Of a stretch of 52,357 nucleotides of DNA, positions 34,678-42,881 are shown piece after piece (the stretch's first letter is position 1; every line of letters begins with the position of its first letter). Under the pieces are notes generated by a model. The model searched no databases. It was not told the DNA's origin and saw only the letters and a list, made by a program, of their open reading frames with translations. Source of the stretch: Pseudomonadota bacterium (lineage in GTDB: Bacteria; Pseudomonadota; Gammaproteobacteria; Steroidobacterales; Woeseiaceae). Made by a program: the position numbers and the translations under genes. The stretch spans positions 1 through 52,357 of the forward strand of contig JACZWL010000019.1 in the NCBI GenBank assembly GCA_022572185.1, read 5' to 3'.

Positions 34678-34705
34678 TTGACTACGGGGTTTTGCTGTAT
34701 ATAAT
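34678..34705 (+). promoter_or_regulatory. Sigma-70 promoter of the cold-shock gene
   Basis: TTGACT (34678-34683), a 16-bp spacer and a perfect TATAAT (34700-34705) would start transcription near 34712. That leaves an untranslated leader of about 149 bases before the ATG at 34861, similar to the long thermosensing leader of E. coli cspA. Confidence 0.75.
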
Positions 34706-34860
34706 GCGGCCAGCTTGAAAGTTCGTCTTATATTTATGTACACCATTTCGATGTCCCTTCTTTAATACCTCGTCCTGTTCTTCATAAGTAATAGCAATAC
34801 TTCCAGCCAAATGGCCTTGTTAAAAGGCTTCAATTACTCTTGATTTAATAGGATATGACT

Positions 34861-35067
34861 ATGTCTACTACTACCGGCACCGTTAAATGGTTCAACGAAT
34901 CCAAAGGTTTTGGCTTTATCGAGCAGGAATCTGGTCCCGACGTATTTGCCCACTACAGCGCTATCGCTGGCGGAGGTTTCAAAACTTTGGTTGAAGGCCA
35001 GAAAGTCGAGTTCACTGTTACTCAGGGCCAGAAAGGTCCCCAGGCAGAGAACATCATAGCGCTTTGA
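34861..35067 (+). CDS. CspA-family cold-shock protein
   Basis: The 68-residue product ([20 protein letters not shown] onward) is a single cold-shock OB-fold domain. RNP1 (KGFGFI) and RNP2 (DVFAHYSAI) are intact, and it ends [16 protein letters not shown]. It binds single-stranded RNA and DNA and melts RNA structure. ATG 34861 is preferred over the in-frame ATG at 34855 because AGGA at 34849-34852 then has usable spacing. A strong promoter and a leader of about 149 bases precede it, so control at the mRNA level is likely. A terminator follows. Confidence 0.95.
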   Translation: MSTTTGTVKWFNESKGFGFIEQESGPDVFAHYSAIAGGGFKTLVEGQKVEFTVTQGQKGPQAENIIAL

Positions 35068-35133
35068 TTACGCGATACGGCTTGCAATGAATGCATTGCA
35101 GGCCAGCCTCACACTCCTTTGGAGTTGAGGACT

Positions 35134-35169
35134 AAAAGGGTGGGGCCTCCAGGTCTTGCCCTTTTTTAT
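35134..35169 (+). terminator. Probable terminator after the cold-shock gene
   Basis: AAAAGGG is matched by CCCTTTT across an 18-base loop that can pair further, and the T-run TTTTTT ends the site. It lies in the gap to a converging gene. Confidence 0.6.
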
Positions 35170-35207
35170 TGGCCCATAGCGAACCCTCGGGAATCGGGCT
35201 CTGACTC

Positions 35208-35702
35208 TTATTCTGATGCGGGTTTTTCTGGATTCGACGCGGGTTTCAGCAGTCTGACAAAGATCATGAAATGCGTCACCAAGAGTAGCGGCACCAAAAA
35301 TGTCGGTATGTACCAAGCTGCTCCGAAGTTCTGTGCTACGTCTACGTGACGTAATGCATTTAGCAGATCAATCGTGCCAACAACGTTGAAGAGCCACACC
35401 GCCCCTATTGCACCCTTCCATCCGCCTCGCAGCAAGACAAGCGCCAACAGCGCGAGGACGCCGGTCAACAAATCTCCATACGCCGCCGGTATCGCGAAAT
35501 AGTCCGGGAGGCGTTGCGCCACGATGCCGGGGACAAGAAAGACCATGCCAACGTGGCGAAACGCATGCGGTACAGCCAGCCAGAATAACGCTTCGCGTTG
35601 TGACTGATTCGCCAACCAAGGGGCCAGCACCCACTTGGCCAGTAGAGCTATCACTAACATGCTTAAGACAAATTGTAATCCGAAAATGGCTTGCGTATTC
35701 AT
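35208..35702 (-). CDS. Small multi-pass membrane protein
   Basis: The 164-residue product (MNTQAIFGLQFVLSMLVIAL onward) has about five hydrophobic segments, with PHAFRHVGMVFLVPGIV between the first two and a short polar tail (PASNPEKPASE). I know it only as a conserved hypothetical membrane protein of soil and marine bacteria. Start 35702 is chosen because GAGGA lies about 8 bp upstream on the minus strand; a frame back to 35762 lacks support. It stands alone, converging on the cold-shock gene. Confidence 0.6.
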   Translation of the reverse strand: MNTQAIFGLQFVLSMLVIALLAKWVLAPWLANQSQREALFWLAVPHAFRHVGMVFLVPGIVAQRLPDYFAIPAAYGDLLTGVLALLALVLLRGGWKGAIGAVWLFNVVGTIDLLNALRHVDVAQNFGAAWYIPTFLVPLLLVTHFMIFVRLLKPASNPEKPASE

Positions 35703-35797
35703 TACGGCATTCCTCAAATAACAGTAGAGTGAATGTTCGCTTTCGGCGAATAGCAGGCGCAAGCTAGCACCGTTGGAATCCTAGTTAGTACCGCTAA

Positions 35798-36610
35798 TCA
35801 TTGGGCTCGACCGACGATGAATTGAGTATTGTTCTGAAAAGATCGAGGCCCGGCAGCGTCGTTCCACATGAGGTTGCGGACTGCGTTCTTCGCCTGCTCC
35901 TGAATATCTGGCGCCAGACTTGCCGTTGTAACGCCAGCAAGAACGTCCCACGCGGACTCAAAGTCATCGAATTCAAAACTGAGAAGTTGGCCTTCAACCT
36001 GGGCTTGTATTCCTGATGTCAACAATTGGCCGATGAACTCGCTGGGATCGGCCATTGCGCCCGGACCGACACCTGGTACGGGCGGTGGAGGCGCAAAGCC
36101 CCCTGCCGTTTGCTGAAATAGTACGATATCGCATTCATTTGCAGCGGCCCACACTGCCGCGACAAAGCGCCCTCCGGTCCGCAGCACGCGCCCGATTTCA
36201 CGTGCCGCAGTCCCTCGATCAATAACATACATAAGACTCAATGAAGCCAGTACGACATCGAAGGAAGAATCCTCTGCCGGGATACTCTCTGCGCGACCTT
36301 CCTGAAACTCGATATTAGTCAGGTGCAACTCGTTTGCTTTCTGCGTCGCGATTCGCAACATATCCTGGCTGATGTCATGTCCGACGACACGGCCCTCATC
36401 CCCAAGCACGGAAGCCAGGCGCAGGGCGACCGAGCCCGTACCGGTGCCCAAATCGAGAACATGATCACCGGCCTTTATTTGCGCCCGACCGATTACACCG
36501 TCAACGACCGGAACAAATCGATGATCGACTTCTTCCTGATAAACATCCGAGATCTTGTCCCAAATGCCCGTTTGCCACACGAGGCCCTCATTGTCGCTGT
36601 CACTATTCAT
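35798..36610 (-). CDS. Class I SAM-dependent methyltransferase
   Basis: The 270-residue soluble protein has the Rossmann methyltransferase motifs: VLDLGTGTGSVALRLA (motif I), GRVVGHDISQDMLRIA (acidic residue binding the ribose), the motif II region DSSFDVVLASLSLMYVID, and the motif III region REIGRVLRTGGRFVAAVW. It resembles UbiE/Methyltransf_11 enzymes of small-molecule metabolism; the substrate cannot be told. It lies 5 bp downstream of the deazaflavin-type oxidoreductase gene on the same strand, so the two are cotranscribed and may act on one compound. Confidence 0.8.
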   Translation of the reverse strand: MNSDSDNEGLVWQTGIWDKISDVYQEEVDHRFVPVVDGVIGRAQIKAGDHVLDLGTGTGSVALRLASVLGDEGRVVGHDISQDMLRIATQKANELHLTNIEFQEGRAESIPAEDSSFDVVLASLSLMYVIDRGTAAREIGRVLRTGGRFVAAVWAAANECDIVLFQQTAGGFAPPPPVPGVGPGAMADPSEFIGQLLTSGIQAQVEGQLLSFEFDDFESAWDVLAGVTTASLAPDIQEQAKNAVRNLMWNDAAGPRSFQNNTQFIVGRAQ

Positions 36611-36615
36611 GCTTG

Positions 36616-37071
36616 TTACTGACGAATGGGTTTTGCCTCGACCAATATCGCGCTTCGTGAGGCTTTTTCCAGGTCCTCTGATACCAGGCTCTTGTCTCTA
36701 TTCAGACGTACATCATGGTAGGCCGCATCCTGCGGGAACATGCCGAGATAGTGTTGGAGGCTCTTCTTGACCTCTTCCGGATCATTTTCCACTGCCGTGG
36801 CATGATACGGTGCGTCCCGTCCTTCTATGCGGAGCACGACATCGGCCCCTCCCCGCAGATTTCGCCACCACTGGGTGTCTGCGGATGTAAAGCACCTGAC
36901 GGTCTCGCCAACCTGCAAATAGCGGACTGGTATCGTAAACTGGCGCCCACTTTTTCGACCGGTAAAGGTAATAAGCATCAAACTTCTGCTCGAAACGAAG
37001 TGCATCGGCGATCTGAGCAGCAACCGCATAATTGGGTTGATAATTGCAAACAATGGCTCGGGAATCTTCAC
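36616..37071 (-). CDS. Deazaflavin-dependent nitroreductase-like (DDN/FDOR) protein
   Basis: The 151-residue product matches the split beta-barrel family that binds F420 or related flavins: SSRSLMLITFTGRKSGRQFT, IPVRYLQVGETVRCFTSADT, then QWWRNLRGGADVVLRIEGRD. The TGRKSGxxxxxPV and WWxNLxGG motifs define the group annotated nitroreductase / deazaflavin-dependent oxidoreductase. Gammaproteobacteria usually lack abundant F420, so the cofactor may be FMN, heme or something else. It precedes the methyltransferase gene by 5 bp and forms an operon with it. Confidence 0.75.
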   Translation of the reverse strand: MKIPEPLFAIINPIMRLLLRSPMHFVSSRSLMLITFTGRKSGRQFTIPVRYLQVGETVRCFTSADTQWWRNLRGGADVVLRIEGRDAPYHATAVENDPEEVKKSLQHYLGMFPQDAAYHDVRLNRDKSLVSEDLEKASRSAILVEAKPIRQ

Positions 37072-37166
37072 GGCTGACTATTTAGACACCTGACTAATAA
37101 TTATCTCGTAAGAGTACTGTATATCATGTCGTCAGGTATGAAGTCGGCATGACCGCGGTTGTCCAC

Positions 37167-37721
37167 TCAGAAACCAGCGTTGCCGTCCTTCAGATACAAC
37201 TCCTCTGCGGTGGTATTGCGGCGTCCGAGAATACTGTTTCGGTGCGGAAATCGCCCGAATCGCTCTATTATTGCCAGGTGATTCAGAGCGTACTTATCCG
37301 TGCCGTAGCCTGCATCGTTGAGCTCCCTGGTCTTCGCCAAGCCAAGATCCTGCATCGCGAGATTTTCGGCATGCCGCAGCGGAAGGTAAAAAAAGGACCG
37401 TTGCTCCAGTGTAAGTTTTTCATCTAAGCCTTTCTGAACGCCATCCACAGTCAGCTGAAGCGCCTTGGGGTCTGCTTCAAATGCGCCAGGTGCATCGCGA
37501 TATATATTTCTCGAGAACTGGTCGAGAATAATGATTAGCGCCAGAGTGCCATGCGGAGTACTGCACCAGTGATCCAGCCGATCATTCTTGGCCAGCGTCA
37601 AGACGCCTCCAAAACGTTGCTCGAGTTCCCGGTCGAACTCAGCGTCCTTCTTGAACCAACGAGAATGCTCAATATCCTCAAACCAAAATTGCAAGATTTC
37701 GTCGACTGATATGTCGTTCAT
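37167..37721 (-). CDS. DUF924-family protein
   Basis: The 184-residue soluble, all-helical protein has the DUF924 marks: ILQFWFEDIEHSRWFKKDAE, FDRELEQRFG, LALIIILDQFSRNIYRDAPG, FFYLPLRHAENLAMQDLGL and NHLAIIERFGRFPHRNSILG, ending in GF. The family is widespread in proteobacteria; it has a TPR-like fold and no firmly known reaction. The frame and ends agree with the family. It is a single-gene unit on the minus strand. Confidence 0.85.
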   Translation of the reverse strand: MNDISVDEILQFWFEDIEHSRWFKKDAEFDRELEQRFGGVLTLAKNDRLDHWCSTPHGTLALIIILDQFSRNIYRDAPGAFEADPKALQLTVDGVQKGLDEKLTLEQRSFFYLPLRHAENLAMQDLGLAKTRELNDAGYGTDKYALNHLAIIERFGRFPHRNSILGRRNTTAEELYLKDGNAGF

Positions 37722-37930
37722 GTTTTTCGCGCGATCCGAAGCGGAGAAAAACTATAGCAACTTCAAGATCAGCACACCAAGCACCGTCGACGCCTTTCGC
37801 CGGTCGTGACGTGCTGAGATTGGGCGCAATTGACGGCAGGGAGGCCGTTTTATCGACCGGTTACTATGGGTGGTGATCTCAGTTGATCGACGCAGCAACC
37901 TGTTGCGCTATTTATCACGATCTCCGGGAA

Positions 37931-38440
37931 TCAGTACACGCTGGCTTTTGCCGTTTGCCCCGCCACAGTGCGGGATTTATCTGTGCGAACGGGTTCCGCC
38001 TGCGCAGGTTCTTTCGGCACTACGGCTACTTTGGGCGGTTCTCCCATGTCGATTTTTCCTGTGAATCTCGCGCCGTACTCCATGACGATATGGCTGCAGA
38101 AGATATTGCCTTTGACATCGGCGCCCTTGGCCAGCGAGACTGTGCCTTCACTGTGAATGTCTCCGACAAGCTGTCCTTCAATGATGACGGAGCTGGCATG
38201 GATGTCTGCCAGGACCCGACCTCGTTTGCCGACCGTGAGATGTTTCTTGTGGTGGGCAATCGTGCCCTCTATGTGGCCTTCGATAATCAGGTCTTCGTCT
38301 GATGACAGCTCGCCCTTGATTACCAGTGTTGGTCCGATGACTGACACTTTTTTTGACCGTATCGATCGCGTCTGCCCGATTGTTGGCGCCGATGCTGTGT
38401 CCGGCCTGTCGTTATCCTCTGACTTTCTGAATATTGCCAT
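37931..38440 (-). CDS. Bactofilin 1
   Basis: The 169-residue product (MAIFRKSEDNDRPDTASAPT onward) contains the bactofilin beta-helix: VSVIGPTLVIKGELSSDEDL, IIEGHIEGTIAHHKKHLTVG, ADIHASSVIIEGQLVGDIHS and GNIFCSHIVMEYGARFTGKI, with repeats about every 17-18 residues and a proline-rich tail. Bactofilins polymerise into filaments at the inner membrane and place enzymes or shape the cell. GGAGG at 38446-38450 supports the start. It is nearest in sequence to bactofilin 3 (49404-49877), including the upstream region with the 14-bp box at 38490-38503. Confidence 0.88.
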   Translation of the reverse strand: MAIFRKSEDNDRPDTASAPTIGQTRSIRSKKVSVIGPTLVIKGELSSDEDLIIEGHIEGTIAHHKKHLTVGKRGRVLADIHASSVIIEGQLVGDIHSEGTVSLAKGADVKGNIFCSHIVMEYGARFTGKIDMGEPPKVAVVPKEPAQAEPVRTDKSRTVAGQTAKASVY

Positions 38441-38489
38441 TTTTTCCTCCGCATGCGTGTCCGAGATGACGATACCTGCATGGCTGAGA

Positions 38490-38503
38490 GAATACTTCGG
38501 ATC
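38490..38503 (-). promoter_or_regulatory. Bactofilin upstream box, copy 1
   Basis: On the minus strand it reads GATCCGAAGTATTC, 50-63 bp upstream of bactofilin 1. Matching boxes precede bactofilins 2 and 3 (12-13 of 14 positions shared between copies 2 and 3). It could be part of a promoter (TATTCT as a -10) or an activator site. Confidence 0.5.
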
Positions 38504-38693
38504 TCCGGCGCAGGCACGCGTTTCGGCGGGTTTGGTTTTGTCGGTGTTTGGTGACCTAAGTATAGTCGATGCATGGCAGATCGGTAGTGGGGCAGCCGAA
38601 TCAAGGGAAAAGGACAAAATGAAGCGCGGCGCCGCACTCTGCTACTATTCCGCCTTTGCTGCCCAAATTTACGACAGCATCAGGGGGATTTCA

Positions 38694-39662
38694 ATGCAAG
38701 GCGTTTTCCGTTTGGCTGGCCTTACGATTGTGCTGCTGGCCACCAGCAACGTTAGTTTCGCTGAACCAGACTCAAGTAACGCCAGTGGCCAGAAGGCCGT
38801 GCTGGTCACCGGGGCAAGTACCGGTATCGGCCGCAAAATCACAGAAGTTCTCGCGGCTAACGGCTATTTCGTCTACGCCGGCGCACGTAAGCAGAAAGAT
38901 CTCGATGCCCTGAATGAAATTGCGAACGTGCAGTCGATCCGACTCGATGTCACGATCCAGGAAGAGATCGATGCGGCCGTGGAAACCGTTCGCGAGGGCG
39001 GCCGAGGTCTTTACGGACTTGTCAATAACGCCGGCGTGGGCACTGCCGGCCCGCTGATCGAAGTCGACGAAAAAGACGTCAAGTGGCTGTTCGATGTCAA
39101 CATATTCGGGGTGTTTCGCATTACCCAGGCATTCGCACCGTTGATCATTGAGGGAAAAGGGCGAATAACCACAATTGGCTCTATCGCCGGTATTTTGTCA
39201 GGACCGTTCTATGGCCCCTACAGCATGAGCAAACACGCGATTGAGGCATACACCGATGCGCTGGCTGCGGAAATGGAGCGATTCGACGTACAGGTAAGCG
39301 TCATCGAACCGGGCAACTATCGATCGCAAATCAGCAAGAGCGGCCGCGAGCGAATGGGCGGTATGAACGACGCGAAAGAGAAGTCGCCTTACGCCGAGGA
39401 CTACAGGCGCAGACTGGAAGGTTCGGCCGACAGAAGCCAGTACAAGGATCCTGACGAGGTTGCGGACGCAGCGATGCACGCGTTGTTCGACGCGGATCCC
39501 AAGCTCCGTTATATGGTGGTGCCGAATCGTGAAGAGGCGGCCTGGACTATTGGTAGGGCCATGCAGAAGATGGTACAACTCAACGATGGGCAAGAGCATT
39601 CTTTCAGTCGTAACGAACTTATCGCCATGCTTGATAAAGCGATCGGTGCCGATGAGAAATAA
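38694..39662 (+). CDS. Short-chain dehydrogenase/reductase with a Sec signal peptide
   Basis: The 322-residue product is a classical SDR: VLVTGASTGIGRKITEVLAA (TGxxxGxG cofactor site), LVNNAGVGTAG (NNAG), catalytic Ser in ITTIGSIAG and YSMSK as the YxxxK motif. Ahead of the Rossmann fold it carries a signal peptide, MQGVFRLAGLTIVLLATSNV ending SFA before EPDSS. SDRs need NAD(P)(H) and are normally cytoplasmic, so export is unusual. AGGGGGA 7-13 bp upstream of ATG 38694 supports this start; the frame is open far upstream but there it is antisense to bactofilin 1. The substrate is unknown. Confidence 0.82.
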   Translation: MQGVFRLAGLTIVLLATSNVSFAEPDSSNASGQKAVLVTGASTGIGRKITEVLAANGYFVYAGARKQKDLDALNEIANVQSIRLDVTIQEEIDAAVETVREGGRGLYGLVNNAGVGTAGPLIEVDEKDVKWLFDVNIFGVFRITQAFAPLIIEGKGRITTIGSIAGILSGPFYGPYSMSKHAIEAYTDALAAEMERFDVQVSVIEPGNYRSQISKSGRERMGGMNDAKEKSPYAEDYRRRLEGSADRSQYKDPDEVADAAMHALFDADPKLRYMVVPNREEAAWTIGRAMQKMVQLNDGQEHSFSRNELIAMLDKAIGADEK

Positions 39663-39812
39663 TTGGACTTGCACTTGCGTTCGCCCGCAATGCGAGTTTC
39701 CCACAGCCCACTAACAATCATCGCAGCAAGCTGTCGGAAGATCGCGGCGCCCGATCGTTGCTGACGGGTAACGCGGCGACGCCACTACAAGAAAAAGAAA
39801 CCGGAGGGGTGC

Positions 39813-41738
39813 ATGAATTCACCGTCTGTTCCACCACAACTTACCGTTAAAGCAATCATGCTTGGCCTCATCCTGTCGGTCGTGCTGGCGGGCGCTAATG
39901 CCTATCTTGGCCTGTTCGCGGGAATGACAGTATCGGCATCGATTCCGGCCGCGGTCATCTCGATGGCAGTCCTCAGGATGTTCAAGCACTCCAATATTCT
40001 TGAAAACAACATTGTGCAGACGGCGGCATCTGCCGGCGAGTCCCTGGCTGCCGGCGTCATATTCACTTTACCTGCGCTCATTTTGCTGGGTTATTGGGAT
40101 GTCTTCCACTACTGGTGGGTCACCGCCATTGCGGGACTCGGCGGTTTGCTCGGTGTGCTGTTTACCATCCCACTGCGGCGTTCGCTGATTGTCGAACAGC
40201 AGCTTGCTTTCCCGGAAGGCAAAGCGACGGCCGAGGTATTGAAGGTTGGACAGGATCCGGCGTCCGGCGTCAAATATCTCGCCATGGCGGCATTGGCTGG
40301 CGCCTTCATCAAATTTTGTGCGACCGGCCTGAAGCTCTGGACCGGTACCGCACAGGCGGCACGCTATTTCGGTCAGGGCACAATCGGCTATCTGGGCATC
40401 AACCTGTCACCGGCGCTGATCAGCGTCGGTTTTATTGTCGGTCTTAATATCGCCGTACTCGTATTCGCCGGCGGAGCAATTTCCTGGTACTTCGCTATCC
40501 CGGTCTTCTCGACTTTTTTCCTTGACAGCAGCCCGGACCTGGCCGCAATGCTTGCCTCCGGCACGAGCGCAGAGGATCTTGCCGGCGCGATCTGGAGCCA
40601 ACAGGTTCGCTATCTCGGCGTAGGCGCAATGGTTGTTGGCGGCGTTTGGGCGCTGATATCAATGCGTGGCTCGCTCATGGACGGCGTCAAAAGTGGTATG
40701 GCACAGTACCGGGCCGGCGCGAACGAGGCTACCGTTCATACCGACATGGATATTCCGATGAACTATGTGCTGATCGGCATCGCAGCATTTGTGATTCCGA
40801 TCTTCATTCTTTATCAGAACATCGTTGAGAATTTTGGCATCAGTATTTCGATGACGCTTATCATGGTCGTTGCGGGCTTCCTGTTTTCCTCGGTTGCCGC
40901 CTTTATGGCCGGTATTGTCGGTTCGTCAAATAACCCGATTTCCGGAATCACGATCGCTACGATCCTGTTTGCATCTCTTGTGCTGGTACTCATGATGGGT
41001 CCCGATGCATCGCTTGGGCCACCGGCGGCGATCATGATCGGTGGCGTCGTCTGCTGTGCGGCCGCGATTGCGGGCGACAATTTGCAGGACCTGAAAGCGG
41101 GTTACATCGTCGGCGCGACGCCGTGGAAACAACAGATCATGCAGGGTGTCGGGGTTGTGTCATCGGTTCTGGTCATGGCGCCGATCCTGACTCTACTCCT
41201 GCAAGCCTACGGCATTGGCGTGCCGACCGCCGAGCACCCGGATCCACTGGCCGCGCCACAAGCAACGTTAATGGCCTCGGTGGCACAGGGCGTATTCCAG
41301 GGAGGTCTTCCCTGGGCTATGGTCGTGATCGGTGGTGCGATCGGCATCCTCATTATCATGGGTGATGAGATCCTGAAGTCCAGAGGCTCATCATTCCGCA
41401 TGCCGGTACTGGCAGTAGCAGTTGGCATTTACCTGCCGCTCGAGCTGTCTTCGGCGATCTTCGTTGGCGGGCTGATCGCGCACTTCGCTCAGAAGGTGCA
41501 CGCGAAACGTGGTGAGGACGGTGAAAAGAGTATGCGCCACGGTATGCTTTTTGCGGCCGGCCTGATTACCGGTGAGGCACTCGTCGGAATATTTATGGCG
41601 ATTCCCATCGTGCAATCCGGCGATGCAGACGTGTTCGCACTCCGTGAGTCGCTGCAATTCGGTGGCGGAGCGGGTCTGATTATCATCGCCCTGGTCTCTG
41701 TCTGGATGTATCGCGTTGCCTCGGGGAAGCAATCCTGA
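39813..41738 (+). CDS. OPT-family oligopeptide transporter
   Basis: The 641-residue protein has about 14-16 membrane segments. OPT-family marks include LTVKAIMLGLILSVVLAGAN, AYLGLFAGMTVSASIPAAVI, the NIVQTAASAGESLAAGVIFT motif, FPEGKATAEVLKVGQ and GDNLQDLKAGYIVGATPWKQ. Members carry short peptides, or metal chelates in the YSL branch. GGAGGGG about 6-12 bp upstream supports the start. It is a single-gene unit, and its 3' end overlaps a Kazal-domain relic on the other strand. Confidence 0.9.
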   Translation: MNSPSVPPQLTVKAIMLGLILSVVLAGANAYLGLFAGMTVSASIPAAVISMAVLRMFKHSNILENNIVQTAASAGESLAAGVIFTLPALILLGYWDVFHYWWVTAIAGLGGLLGVLFTIPLRRSLIVEQQLAFPEGKATAEVLKVGQDPASGVKYLAMAALAGAFIKFCATGLKLWTGTAQAARYFGQGTIGYLGINLSPALISVGFIVGLNIAVLVFAGGAISWYFAIPVFSTFFLDSSPDLAAMLASGTSAEDLAGAIWSQQVRYLGVGAMVVGGVWALISMRGSLMDGVKSGMAQYRAGANEATVHTDMDIPMNYVLIGIAAFVIPIFILYQNIVENFGISISMTLIMVVAGFLFSSVAAFMAGIVGSSNNPISGITIATILFASLVLVLMMGPDASLGPPAAIMIGGVVCCAAAIAGDNLQDLKAGYIVGATPWKQQIMQGVGVVSSVLVMAPILTLLLQAYGIGVPTAEHPDPLAAPQATLMASVAQGVFQGGLPWAMVVIGGAIGILIIMGDEILKSRGSSFRMPVLAVAVGIYLPLELSSAIFVGGLIAHFAQKVHAKRGEDGEKSMRHGMLFAAGLITGEALVGIFMAIPIVQSGDADVFALRESLQFGGGAGLIIIALVSVWMYRVASGKQS

Positions 41739-41854
41739 CGCGCGATTATTTGGGTGTTGGGACAGACGAGCGTCTGTCCGGCGTTCTCAAGCTGACAGGC
41801 ATTTTCGAAAGTGAGGCCGTCGAGACTGCAGATTGGCTGATAATCACGTGGGCA
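41731..41854 (-). pseudogene. Kazal-type protease inhibitor domain relic
   Basis: On the minus strand the frame reads CPRDYQPICSLDGLTFENAC, then QLENAGQTLVCPNTQIIARQDC. This fits the Kazal pattern C-x(7)-C-x(2)-DGxTxxNxC, with Tyr/Phe and five cysteines spaced as expected. No nearby ATG or signal peptide lies in frame. After the last Cys the frame runs into the antisense of the OPT gene without a stop until 41489. It is best explained as the core of a secreted inhibitor gene that has lost both ends. Confidence 0.55.
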
Positions 41855-41891
41855 GTTCCACCTCTGCGATCGACAGAGGCCGGCACGCAAT

Positions 41892-42260
41892 TCATTGTTC
41901 TGCAAGTGCCAGACCGGCGCCGACGGCGGCAAGAGGAGCTAGCACAATGCCGCCCAATACAGCAGCCGTCGTTCTTCCAAACGCAATCCGTTCTGCCTCG
42001 ATTTTTTGGATATGCTCCAGTTTAATCTCGACTGATTCCAATCCATCGTCAAACAAGCTGCCGCGCAATACATTGCCTTCGATAAGTACGAAGCGCATGT
42101 CGACAATTCGGCCGTTGGTCTCATAGACAATGATGTGATCACCGATTTCGAGGTAATCCGTCAGGAGCCACTCTTGTTGTTTCACTTCCTGCATCGTTGT
42201 ACACCCAAAGAGAGCAGCAAGTAAGAGTGTGGCCAGGCTTCTGTAAATACACAGTCTCAT
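41892..42260 (-). CDS. Lipoprotein with C-terminal hydrophobic segment, paralogue A
   Basis: The 122-residue product has a lipoprotein signal (MRLCIYRSLATLLLAALFGC, Cys20), a small beta domain (LLTDYLEIGDHIIVYETNGR, IVDMRFVLIEGNVLRGSLFD, VEIKLEHIQKIEAERI) and a hydrophobic C-terminal segment (TTAAVLGGIVLAPLAAVGAG). It is a close structural copy of the protein encoded 42 bp upstream (42303-42671), sharing GDHxIVYExxGRIVDM and IxxIxxIExExI. The beta part resembles a small SH3- or Sm-like barrel. Its function is unknown; the pair is probably cotranscribed. Confidence 0.7.
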   Translation of the reverse strand: MRLCIYRSLATLLLAALFGCTTMQEVKQQEWLLTDYLEIGDHIIVYETNGRIVDMRFVLIEGNVLRGSLFDDGLESVEIKLEHIQKIEAERIAFGRTTAAVLGGIVLAPLAAVGAGLALAEQ

Positions 42261-42302
42261 CGTATTAACTCGCCAGGTTTGATCCGTGACGGCTATTAGC
42301 CA

Positions 42303-42671
42303 TTACTGTGAGAACATTGCGCCGGACATGGCCGCGATCAGCATTAGTGGCAAGATAATGATGGTGCCACCCACGACAGCCAGCGTTGTTTTCACCCCAT
42401 CAATTTTTTCGACCTCGATTTTCTTGATGTCATTAATATCTACCTCGACAGGAACGAGGCTGTTGTCTGCCAGCGTTCCTTCGAGACTGTCATCATCGAT
42501 CACAGCAAGGGTCATATCCACGATCCGACCGGATTTTTCATAAACTATCAGGTGGTCGCCTACTTCCAATTGCTCGATCAGGTTGGCTTGCCCGGTTTCA
42601 ATAGGGCGCATGGTCGTGCAACCCACCAGGGAGATTCCAGCGATCAGAATGACGGTCAATTTGCTATGCAT
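42303..42671 (-). CDS. Lipoprotein with C-terminal hydrophobic segment, paralogue B
   Basis: The 122-residue product has a lipoprotein signal (MHSKLTVILIAGISLVGCTT, Cys18). Its small beta domain reads LIEQLEVGDHLIVYEKSGRI, VDMTLAVIDDDSLEGTLADN and VEVDINDIKKIEVEKIDGVK, followed by a C-terminal hydrophobic segment (TLAVVGGTIIILPLMLIAAM). It has the same length and layout as paralogue A just downstream, so the pair arose by tandem duplication. The acidic middle region differs between the two. The role is unknown; an envelope location is clear from the lipobox. Confidence 0.7.
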   Translation of the reverse strand: MHSKLTVILIAGISLVGCTTMRPIETGQANLIEQLEVGDHLIVYEKSGRIVDMTLAVIDDDSLEGTLADNSLVPVEVDINDIKKIEVEKIDGVKTTLAVVGGTIIILPLMLIAAMSGAMFSQ

Positions 42672-42881
42672 GGCTTTATCCTCTGTTGTGGTGCCGCGTT
42701 GGATGGCGGTCCAGGCTAAAGCTAGGTAAACAGGGATAAGGCTGCCTGATGAGGGCCTGATTTTTTTCTGACGATAAACTTAAGTGATCATAATTTGTTG
42801 ATACTGCTTAAGTATATTTGATAGTTCGGCTTACCGAATAGCTGCCAATAATCATTCAGACCGGCATCTTTCGTCAGATTA

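Noticed and set aside
38157-38693. Upstream extension of the SDR gene to 501 residues
   Set aside because: The extra part is antisense to bactofilin 1 and its upstream DNA; a ribosome-binding site and signal peptide mark 38694 as the start.
41489-41932. A single 147-residue protein with a Kazal domain
   Set aside because: Its second half is antisense to the OPT gene and its N-terminus overlaps the lipoprotein gene without a signal peptide; only the Kazal core is credible, as a relic.
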